Below are positions 24,327 through 31,479 of a DNA stretch of 38,909 nucleotides, one piece after another (position 1 is the first letter of the stretch; each line of letters begins with the position of its first letter). The stretch comes from Bacteroidales bacterium UBA3844 (GTDB lineage: Bacteria; Bacteroidota; Bacteroidia; Bacteroidales; Paludibacteraceae): assembly GCA_002392915.1 (NCBI GenBank), contig DGHQ01000016.1, positions 17,224 through 56,132 of the forward strand, given 5' to 3'. A program made the position numbers and the translations under genes. Under the pieces are notes generated by a model. It had not been told where the DNA came from. It saw only the letters and a program-made list of their open reading frames with translations, and ran no database searches.

Positions 24327-24533
24327 ATGGATATATTTCAAAACAGATTTAGGATTCCGTCAGCACGCGCCATTTGGCATGATTATAATGGCGGCATTTA
24401 TTTCGTAACAATTTGTACAAAAAATCGTGAACATTATTTTGGCGAAATTACGCATTGTTGTAGAGACGTTGCGCGCAACGTCTGTTTTAGAATCGTTGCG
24501 CATTGTTTTAGAATCGGCGCACACCCAATGTAG
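24327..24533 (+). pseudogene. Truncated RAYT 5' copy, unit 3
   Basis: A 68-codon frame starting MDIFQNRFRIPSARAIWHDY, nearly the same as the first 44 residues of the intact copy that follows, then palindrome-encoded residues to a stop at HPM. It shares the MDIF start with unit 4, so these two are the most recent duplicates. Confidence 0.85.
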
Positions 24534-24654
24534 AATCGTTGCGCACAGGTGTAGAGACGTTGCGTGCAACGTCTCTACGGGGGCGGAATTAATCCCATCG
24601 ATGGTAATGATTCCAACATAACAGACAAATTATTAAATAATAATACAAAAAAAC

Positions 24655-25371
24655 ATGGATATATTTCAAAACAGATTTAGGATTCCGTCAGCACGTGCCA
24701 ATTGGCATGATTATAATGGCGGCATTTATTTCGTAACAATTTGTACAAAAAATCGTGAACATTATTTTGGCGAAATTACGCATTGTTGTAGAGACGTTGC
24801 GCGCAACGTCTGTAATGAAAATATTGCACGCGATGCATGTGGAAACGATGCGCGCACCCAATATAGAGACGTTGCGCGCAACGTCTCTACGGAACCACAA
24901 ATGCAATTATCCCAAATCGGGCAATATGCCTACGAACAATTCATGAATGTAAAATCGCATTATCCATACGCTGAAATTCCGTTGTTCGTGATAATGCCCG
25001 ACCATATCCATGCCATTGTGATAATTGATGGGGAAAATGATACCTGTAGAGACGTTGCGCGCAACGTCTCCACATCTGCGCGCAACGTCTCCACATCTGC
25101 GCGCAACGTCTCCACATCTGCGCGCAACGTCTCTACGGGGGTGAATACACAAATGGCAAATATTTCACCACATAAAAATTCATTGGCGGTGGTTATCCGT
25201 GGCGTCAAATCATCAATCACCAAATTCGCCAACGAAAACAATATTCCATTTGCATGGCAAACACGTTTTCACGACCGAATTATCCGCAATCAAGATGAAT
25301 TTGACAAAATATCCGATTATATTGAGAAAAATATTGTAAATTGGCAGAATGATATGGGCAATATGAAATAA
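24655..25371 (+). CDS. REP-associated tyrosine transposase (RAYT, Y1/IS200-like), intact copy with in-frame palindromes
   Basis: A 238-residue single-strand transposase-like protein. The N-terminal strand is YFVTICTKNREHYFGEI (25-41), the metal-binding HxH motif is in PDHIHAIVII (His117, His119), and the catalytic tyrosine is expected at Tyr222 (ISDYIEKN). FHDRIIRNQ (205-213) is a conserved RAYT stretch. It differs from ordinary family members in two inserts read from palindromes: about 46-79 (RDVARNV ... RDVARNVST) and about 132-161 (RDVARNVST then SARNVST three times). RAYTs are known to cut and join REP palindromes; here the presumed substrate sits inside its own gene. hsdR starts 9 nt after the stop, so the two may be cotranscribed. 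Both inserts fall in loops between conserved blocks, so activity may survive. Confidence 0.85.
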   Translation: MDIFQNRFRIPSARANWHDYNGGIYFVTICTKNREHYFGEITHCCRDVARNVCNENIARDACGNDARTQYRDVARNVSTEPQMQLSQIGQYAYEQFMNVKSHYPYAEIPLFVIMPDHIHAIVIIDGENDTCRDVARNVSTSARNVSTSARNVSTSARNVSTGVNTQMANISPHKNSLAVVIRGVKSSITKFANENNIPFAWQTRFHDRIIRNQDEFDKISDYIEKNIVNWQNDMGNMK

Positions 25372-25380
25372 CCAACCATT

Positions 25381-28300
25381 ATGTTCAACGAGGCCACACT
25401 GGAGGCTGCTATAATGCAGCTATTTGAGGATAAAGAGAAATATACGCATAAATTGGGTGAACAGCTCCACAAGAATCTTGCGGAGGTCCTGCTCGTCGAA
25501 GACATTGAATCTTATCTCATGAGTCGCTATGCTGACATCACTGAAGGTGAGATCCAACGCGTCGTCTTGATTCTCAAAGCCCAGCAGACGCAAAGCCTGT
25601 ATGAGGAGAACAAACGTGTGCTGAACATGATAGTGGAAGGTTTTCCGCTGAAACGTGATGATGCGTCGAAGCCAGCATTATGGATTCGCCTGATCGATTT
25701 TGAGAATCCTACGAAGAATGATTTCAAGATTGTCAATCAGGTTGAGATAGTGGAGGTTTGCAACCGTCGCCCGGATGCGATTGTCTATGTCAACGGTCTG
25801 CCTCTTGTGGTGATGGAGTTTAAGTCGGCAGTCAAGGAGCATTGCACAATCAAAGACGCATACCCCCAGCTGACGGTGAGATACAGGAAGGATATTCCGA
25901 GCCTGTTCAGATATAACGCATTCGTTGTCATTAGCGACGGTGCTCAAAATAAATTCGGTTCGCTATTCACTCCCTACGAATATTTCTATGCGTGGAAGAG
26001 AGTGGAGGCGGCAGACAGCCCGAGTGACGGAATCGACTCCCTTTTCACGATGGTGTCTGGCTTGTTTAGAAAAGAGCGTCTGCTAGAAGTGGTCAAGGAT
26101 TTCATCTATTTCCCTGATTCATCGTCGAAAGAGGAGAAGATAGTATGTCGCTATCCACAATTTTTTGCGGCTATGATGTTGTATGAGAACATACTTGAGC
26201 ATCATAAAATCGGCGATGGAAAGGGAGGAACTTACTTTGGAGCGACAGGATGCGGAAAGAGTCTTGCCATGCTTTTCCTTACAAGAATGCTGATGCGATC
26301 GCAGACGTTGGAATCCCCTACAATCCTGCTTATCACAGACCGTTCGGATCTCGACGACCAGTTGACGAGCCAGTTTATCAGAGCCAAAAGATTCATTGGC
26401 GACGAGACCATCGAGCAGATTGAGAGCAGAGAGCTGTTGAAGCAGAAACTGAATGGAAGAAAGAGCGGAGGTGTATTCCTGACCACGATACAGAAATTTT
26501 CGGAAGATATCACTTTGCTTACAGACAGAAAGAACGTCATCTGCATCAGTGATGAAGCACATAGGACGCAGACCAATCTTGAAGAGAGCACAGTCATCAA
26601 ATATAATGAAGACGGATTGGCAGTAGCGATTAAAAAGACATACGGATTTGCCCAATATCTTCATAAGTCGCTTCCCAATGCGATATACGTTGGATTCACA
26701 GGAACACCTATCGACGACACGATAGCCGTGTTTGGAGGAGTGGTCGACAAGTATACCATGACAGATTCGGTGAATGATGGAATCACAGTCAGAATCGTAT
26801 ATGAGGGAAGAGCCGCCAAAGTGTTTGCCGACAATGAAAAGCTTGAATTGATCGACAAATATTATGAGGAATGCGCAGAAGCCGGATCGACGGAGGAGCA
26901 GATAACCAAAAGCAAACAGCAGAGTGCCACAATGGAGGCAATCATAGGTGATCCTAAAAGATTGCAGGCAGTGGCAGAGGATCTTGTGGCTCATTATGAG
27001 CAACGATTAGCGGAAGGAGCGACCGTCTGTGGAAAAGCGATGATAGTCTGCACATCCCGTCAGATCGCATTTGATCTATATAAGAAGATTGTCGCACTTC
27101 GTCCAGATTGGGCGAAGAAACTGCCATGCGATCCCAATTTCACCTACGACGAAAACGAGAAACTATTGCCATTGGAAAGAATAAAGATGGTGATGACAGG
27201 AAACAAGGACGACGAACCGGAATTGGCAAAACTGCTTGGCAACAAGGCAGACAGACAAGAGTGGGCAGAACAGTTCAAGCAGCCCCACTCCAATTTCAAG
27301 ATAGTCATCGTTGTAGACATGTGGCTGACAGGATTCGATGTGCCAAGTTTGGACACAATGTATATCGACAAACCAATCCAGCGTCATACACTGATCCAGA
27401 CAATCAGCCGAGTGAACAGAGTTTGCCCAGGGAAAGAGATGGGGCTTGTGGTGGACTATCTTGGAATCAAACGCAACATGAACAAAGCGTTGAGGATTTA
27501 TGGAGGGAATGATGACAATGACACAAACGAAATTCCTACAGATGAAATCGCTCAATTAGTCAAGATAACAAAAGACGAAATAGAGAATCTTGAATACATC
27601 ATGAGCAATTACGATTATTCCGGATTCTTCAAGAAAGACCCGTTGCTACAGCTGCAGACATTAAATGGAGCCGCCAATTATGTGTTGGCAGAGACAGGCA
27701 GGACCAACCTGTATATGGGACACGCCAAAGCGATGCGTCAGGCATTCAACATGTGTAGTTCGAGCGATGACTGGACTGACAAGTTAAGAGCTAAGGTCTT
27801 GTTTTTTACCGCAGTTCGTTCAGTTGTGTTCAAGATGACAAAAGGAGACGCCCCAGATGTTGCGGAGATGAACGCCAAAGTCCGCAAGTTGGTGGAAGAC
27901 GCTCTTCAAAGCGATGGAGTTGAAGAGGTTGTGAAGATTGTGGAGAATGCCAACGGAACGCTTGATATCTTCGATCAAAAGCACATGGCTTTAATCGACA
28001 AGATACCATTGCCAAACATACGGCTGAAACTTCTAGAGAGATTGGCAAAACTGCAGATAAGCGAGTTCAGCAAAGTAAATAAAGTCAGAGCTGTCTCATT
28101 TTCAGAGCAATTGAACAATGTCATAATCAACTACAACGACAGATCTGATGACATCGCAAATGTCACAGAAGCGATGCAACATGTGGTGGACAAGATCAAA
28201 GAGATGATGAAAGAGCTTAATGAAGAAAGAAAATCACATGAAGAGCTTGGCATCGACTATGAAGAAAAAGCATTTTACGACATCCTGAAAACTGTCCGTG

Positions 28301-28623
28301 ACGAACGAGGATTTGAATATGAGGATTCAAAGATGATAGAAATGGCTAAAGAAATGAAGGCGATGATAGCCGACAAATCCCATTTCACCGACTGTTTCAA
28401 GAGAGCAGACATCATGGCAGATATGCAGTTTCAGTTGGTTGTGATAATGTCAAATTATGGTTATCCACCTGCTTCTGAAAACCCAGAAGAGGTGTATGAC
28501 AAAGTGATTGAGCAGGCGGAAAATTTCAAAAAATATGAAGTGCAGGAGCCTAGAAAAATGTATGTTTTCAATGATCCCGCACCAATGGCGATGGTGGCAG
28601 AAGAGAAAAACGAATATTTGTAG
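25381..28623 (+). CDS. hsdR: Type I restriction-modification system, restriction and translocase subunit HsdR
   Basis: A 1080-residue motor-nuclease. The N-terminal nuclease has RPDAIVYVNGLPLVVMEFKS (about 131-150; written for its PD...E-x-K core). The SF2 helicase domain has Walker A GATGCGKS (about 286-293), DEAH as ISDEAHRTQ (about 390) and GFTGTPI, then the second RecA domain with VDMWLTGFDVPSLDTMYIDKP and QTISRVNRVCPG. The C-terminal helical region binds the M2S core. It is complete. It is separated from hsdS by about 6.7 kb of cargo and lies 9 nt behind the RAYT gene with no promoter of its own visible, so its expression may depend on readthrough of the palindrome array. Its stop codon TAG is supplied by a palindrome (28620). 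Confidence 0.96.
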   Translation: MFNEATLEAAIMQLFEDKEKYTHKLGEQLHKNLAEVLLVEDIESYLMSRYADITEGEIQRVVLILKAQQTQSLYEENKRVLNMIVEGFPLKRDDASKPALWIRLIDFENPTKNDFKIVNQVEIVEVCNRRPDAIVYVNGLPLVVMEFKSAVKEHCTIKDAYPQLTVRYRKDIPSLFRYNAFVVISDGAQNKFGSLFTPYEYFYAWKRVEAADSPSDGIDSLFTMVSGLFRKERLLEVVKDFIYFPDSSSKEEKIVCRYPQFFAAMMLYENILEHHKIGDGKGGTYFGATGCGKSLAMLFLTRMLMRSQTLESPTILLITDRSDLDDQLTSQFIRAKRFIGDETIEQIESRELLKQKLNGRKSGGVFLTTIQKFSEDITLLTDRKNVICISDEAHRTQTNLEESTVIKYNEDGLAVAIKKTYGFAQYLHKSLPNAIYVGFTGTPIDDTIAVFGGVVDKYTMTDSVNDGITVRIVYEGRAAKVFADNEKLELIDKYYEECAEAGSTEEQITKSKQQSATMEAIIGDPKRLQAVAEDLVAHYEQRLAEGATVCGKAMIVCTSRQIAFDLYKKIVALRPDWAKKLPCDPNFTYDENEKLLPLERIKMVMTGNKDDEPELAKLLGNKADRQEWAEQFKQPHSNFKIVIVVDMWLTGFDVPSLDTMYIDKPIQRHTLIQTISRVNRVCPGKEMGLVVDYLGIKRNMNKALRIYGGNDDNDTNEIPTDEIAQLVKITKDEIENLEYIMSNYDYSGFFKKDPLLQLQTLNGAANYVLAETGRTNLYMGHAKAMRQAFNMCSSSDDWTDKLRAKVLFFTAVRSVVFKMTKGDAPDVAEMNAKVRKLVEDALQSDGVEEVVKIVENANGTLDIFDQKHMALIDKIPLPNIRLKLLERLAKLQISEFSKVNKVRAVSFSEQLNNVIINYNDRSDDIANVTEAMQHVVDKIKEMMKELNEERKSHEELGIDYEEKAFYDILKTVRDERGFEYEDSKMIEMAKEMKAMIADKSHFTDCFKRADIMADMQFQLVVIMSNYGYPPASENPEEVYDKVIEQAENFKKYEVQEPRKMYVFNDPAPMAMVAEEKNEYL

Positions 28624-28650
28624 AGACGTTGCGCGCAACGTCTTTTTTAT
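28620..28650 (+). terminator. REP palindrome acting as stop codon and terminator for hsdR
   Basis: The palindrome begins at 28620 (GTAG...); its TAG is the hsdR stop. The stem AGACGTTGCG / CGCAACGTCT is followed directly by a T run, so it makes a good intrinsic terminator. Confidence 0.8.
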
Positions 28651-28668
28651 TATGATGCGGGCAACACT

Positions 28669-28714
28669 GTGGAGACGTTGCGCACTGTGGAGACGTTGCG
28701 CGCAACGTCTCTAC
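28669..28714. repeat. REP palindrome with one extra left arm, between convergent genes
   Basis: A left-arm copy at 28669 (GTGGAGACGTTGCGCA) is followed at 18-nt spacing by a full palindrome 28687-28714. It lies 7 nt from the end of the minus-strand EamA gene, the usual position of REP elements between convergent genes. Confidence 0.8.
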
Positions 28715-28721
28715 GGGCAAA

Positions 28722-29609
28722 TCACGCATTATGATTTTTTTTGCCTCCTATCACAATACAAACGGCCACCAATATCATGATCAACCCTATTGTCACCCTG
28801 AATGACAATGATTCTCCAAGAAACGTAATACCTAACACTACTGCGGTGACTGGCTCCAACGCTCCGAGGATGGCTGTGGGGGTGGCTCCGACATACTGGA
28901 TCGCCATCGTCGTCCATACGAATGAGAGCACAGTCGGGAATATCGCCATACATGCAATGTTGAGCCACATATCCCAGCGATCAATAGGAGGACACACAAA
29001 TTCCGAAAAACATACTATCCTGACCACATATAGAAGGGCTCCAAACAAAAGTGTATAGAATGTGAGTTTCAATGTCGGAATCTTTTTATATGAATCCCGT
29101 CCTACCGCCACTATATATATCGCATATGTGAGCGATGATCCCAACACTATAATACATCCTATAGGATTCAGTGTGGTCGTGCCATCTGGTTTGTAAAGCA
29201 TAGCTATTCCTCCCACCGCCAACGCAATACATACAACGGTTTGGAGCCTCAGTTTTTCGCCAAAAAACAGGACCATCAGCACAGCTACAATCACAGGATA
29301 GACAAAGAGCATCGTCGACGCAATTCCCGCAGAAAGATATTTATAGCTGACATATAGTGTGAGCGACGAGGTGGCGACAAGCATTCCGACTATAAATAGG
29401 GAGATTGTTTCTTTCAAGGTGAGACGGAAGTCGTGTCCACGCATCTTTATCATCACCGCCAATACCGGCAACGCAAATAGATACCTGAACAACAACACTG
29501 AATCCGGATTCATTCCGTCGTTATAAAGAGTCACGGCAAAAAGCGGATTCATTCCATACGTCATCGCAGCTACCGCTCCATACAGACAACCTTTCAGTTT
29601 AATATCCAT
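28722..29609 (-). CDS. EamA/DMT-superfamily transporter
   Basis: A 295-residue inner-membrane protein with about ten hydrophobic segments in two EamA repeats. The first repeat begins MDIKLKGCLYGAVAAMTYGM, and the second (about 150-290) starts GCIIVLGSSLTYAIYIV and contains ILGALEPVTAVVLGITFLGE, the usual conserved end of a DMT half. Exports or exchanges small metabolites; substrate unknown. ATG 29609 is chosen over the TTG 18 nt earlier; it overlaps the MATE stop by 11 nt, so the two are coupled. Last gene of the minus-strand run. Confidence 0.9.
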   Translation of the reverse strand: MDIKLKGCLYGAVAAMTYGMNPLFAVTLYNDGMNPDSVLLFRYLFALPVLAVMIKMRGHDFRLTLKETISLFIVGMLVATSSLTLYVSYKYLSAGIASTMLFVYPVIVAVLMVLFFGEKLRLQTVVCIALAVGGIAMLYKPDGTTTLNPIGCIIVLGSSLTYAIYIVAVGRDSYKKIPTLKLTFYTLLFGALLYVVRIVCFSEFVCPPIDRWDMWLNIACMAIFPTVLSFVWTTMAIQYVGATPTAILGALEPVTAVVLGITFLGESLSFRVTIGLIMILVAVCIVIGGKKNHNA

Positions 29610-30918
29610 AACGCTTTCTATATACAAAAATCAACGACAGTGACAAAATCATCGCCAAAGATTCCGCCACCAGCACAGCCCACCATATAACGTCGATTCC
29701 AAACAGGAATGGCAACAATATCACACAACTGCTTTCCAGCACCAGTGTACGAGTCAACGAGATGGTAGCAGACACAGGCCCGTTATTCAAAGCTGTGAAG
29801 AATTCAGAGGCAAAGATGTTGATTCCCGTCACTATGAAATGCAATGAATAGATGCGGAATGCGTGCACCGTCAACTCTAGCAGAGCCTCATCATAACCGA
29901 CAAAGACGACGGAAAGCGGACGCGCCAACACCTGCGCCAGCAACGCAATCACAATACCTGCCGTCACAACTATCGTCATACTCTTTTTCAACAGGCTGCG
30001 CATTTCTCTTTTATTGCCTGCTCCATAATGGTAACTCACGATTGGCGACATTCCGATTCCATAGCCGATGAAAAGAGCGGCGAAAGTGAAGGCGAAATAG
30101 GAGATGACTCCGTAGGCAGCCACTCCGTCTTCCCCACTCTCACGGATAAGCTGATACATATACAGCATGCTCACCAGCGACAATGAGATGTTGAGCACAA
30201 GCTCAGAGAGTCCGTTGGAACAGGCTTTTCTTATAGCCGACCAATCCCAGCCGCAACGTCGCAGCCATTTTCTTTTATAGAAATAGTAGAGGGGAACAAA
30301 TCCTCCGATTGCCATTCCCACATTCGACGCCCAAGCAGCTCCAGCTATTCCCATGTCGAGAAAACCGATGAAAACGACGTCGAACACCATATTGCTCACT
30401 CCTGCCGCTATCGTCACCCACATCGCATACTTCGGACGCTCTGCGGCTATAAGGAATGATTGGAAATAAACCTGCAGGACGTAGGATGGCAGAAAGATAA
30501 GAAGGGGCTGAGCGTAGACGACGCAATGCTCCACCATCTCACCTTCCGCACCGAGAAATATGGCTGCTTCCCTTGTGAAGAACAGTCCCCAAACACCTAA
30601 TAAGACGGAGAGAATTATTGCTGAGTATGTGAGCAGCGAGAAAATTCGTTTGGCTTTGTCGCCATCACCCTCGCCCATCGTCTTTGCCACCAACGCGCAA
30701 CCGCCCGTGCCAAGCAGAAAACCGATAGATCCCAACACTGCTACAAACGGCCATATCAGGTTGAGCGCGGCAAACGGTGTTGTGCCGACAAAATTGGAAA
30801 CCATCACACCATCCACAATGCTATAGATAGAGGTGAAAATCACCATAAGCATAGATGGATATGTGAACAGCAGGAGTCTCTTAAAATTAAAATGATCCGA
30901 TAATTGTATTCTTGACAT
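29599..30918 (-). CDS. MATE-family multidrug/metabolite exporter
   Basis: A 439-residue protein with about twelve membrane segments in two six-helix bundles. It starts with FKRLLLFTYPSMLMVIFTSIYSIVDGVMVSNFVG, which holds the conserved N-terminal MATE features (P...M.....S.VD...VS), and has NLIWPFVAVLGSIGFLLGTGG next. The second bundle starts around ACSNGLSELVLNISLSL. Expected Na+- or H+-driven efflux from the cytoplasm. It lies 56 nt behind the phosphoesterase in the same direction. Substrate not predictable. Confidence 0.93.
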   Translation of the reverse strand: MSRIQLSDHFNFKRLLLFTYPSMLMVIFTSIYSIVDGVMVSNFVGTTPFAALNLIWPFVAVLGSIGFLLGTGGCALVAKTMGEGDGDKAKRIFSLLTYSAIILSVLLGVWGLFFTREAAIFLGAEGEMVEHCVVYAQPLLIFLPSYVLQVYFQSFLIAAERPKYAMWVTIAAGVSNMVFDVVFIGFLDMGIAGAAWASNVGMAIGGFVPLYYFYKRKWLRRCGWDWSAIRKACSNGLSELVLNISLSLVSMLYMYQLIRESGEDGVAAYGVISYFAFTFAALFIGYGIGMSPIVSYHYGAGNKREMRSLLKKSMTIVVTAGIVIALLAQVLARPLSVVFVGYDEALLELTVHAFRIYSLHFIVTGINIFASEFFTALNNGPVSATISLTRTLVLESSCVILLPFLFGIDVIWWAVLVAESLAMILSLSLIFVYRKRYGY

Positions 30919-30974
30919 AAAATTCTTTTGTTGGGGACGACTCTCGTAGCCGACCTTTTCCTAAAGACAGTACA

Positions 30975-31466
30975 TCACCAAGTGAGTTCGATCACCTCCA
31001 AATCACGCATCGTGTCACCGTCTATGACAAGACGCACCAATGTGCGTACTGTCTGCTGACCATATCTGCCAGCAGCACCTGGATTGACGCAAAGCATCCC
31101 AAACTTTTTATCCGCCATCACCTTCAATATATGGCTGTGGCCACAAACAAACAATCGTGGAGTGGATTTCAAAAACTCCTGGCGTACGTTGGGGTTATAA
31201 CGTCCGGGATAGCCGCCGATGTGGGTAAGCAAGACGTCGACCTCCTCAACTGTGAAACGAAGGATGTCCTTGCAGTTGAGCCTCACATCTCCACCGTCGG
31301 CATTGCCACGCACAGCGCGCACCATCTTTTTCTCCTTCAAACGTTCAAGGATGCCATTGCCGATGTCGCCGGCATGCCATATCTCATCGCAATCCTCAAA
31401 ATATTTCAAATATCTGTCGTCCCAATAGCCATGGGTGTCCGACATGATTCCTATTCTCGTTGCCAT
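30975..31466 (-). CDS. Metallophosphoesterase (YfcE / MJ0936 family)
   Basis: A 163-residue calcineurin-like phosphoesterase. All metal ligands are visible: DTH (Asp10, His12), GD (33-34), GNAD (54-57), His82 in LLTHIGG and GHSH (109-112). YfcE-type enzymes hydrolyse phosphodiesters in vitro; the natural substrate is uncertain. It begins 13 nt after the uvrD stop, clearly in its operon. Normal length, no signal peptide, cytoplasmic. Confidence 0.93.
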   Translation of the reverse strand: MATRIGIMSDTHGYWDDRYLKYFEDCDEIWHAGDIGNGILERLKEKKMVRAVRGNADGGDVRLNCKDILRFTVEEVDVLLTHIGGYPGRYNPNVRQEFLKSTPRLFVCGHSHILKVMADKKFGMLCVNPGAAGRYGQQTVRTLVRLVIDGDTMRDLEVIELTW

Positions 31467-31479
31467 AAATACAACTGTT

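Larger units (their letters stand above)
23626..25136. repeat. REP palindrome / RAYT 5'-fragment tandem array
   Basis: At least ten full or partial copies of the 28-nt palindrome (arm GTAGAGACGTTGCG) sit here: 23626-23653, 23867-23890 (3' end cut), 23939-23966, 24175-24198 (cut), 24223-24250, 24460-24483 (cut), 24551-24578, 24788-24811 (cut), 24863-24890 and the expanded block 25046-25136. They alternate with four copies of the RAYT leader and first 42-44 codons, whose ATGs lie at 23734, 24042, 24327 and 24655 (spacings 308, 285, 328). In the first three units the gene stops shortly after the palindrome; only the fourth continues as a full gene. Confidence 0.9.

Noticed and set aside
23626..24890. 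Integron-type attC cassette array
   Set aside because: There is no integrase gene, and the units all hold the same RAYT 5' end rather than different cassettes. The palindromes fit RAYT/REP elements better.
25046..25136. CRISPR-like appearance of the regularly spaced direct repeats (also at 14051-14159)
   Set aside because: The period is only 21 nt with no unique spacers of 25-40 nt; the repeats are single arms of one palindrome and lie in an open reading frame. No cas genes are present.
26119..27003. Long open frame on the minus strand opposite hsdR
   Set aside because: It lies wholly inside the well-supported hsdR coding sequence, and its composition (Cys/Leu/Ser-rich) is that of an antisense shadow.
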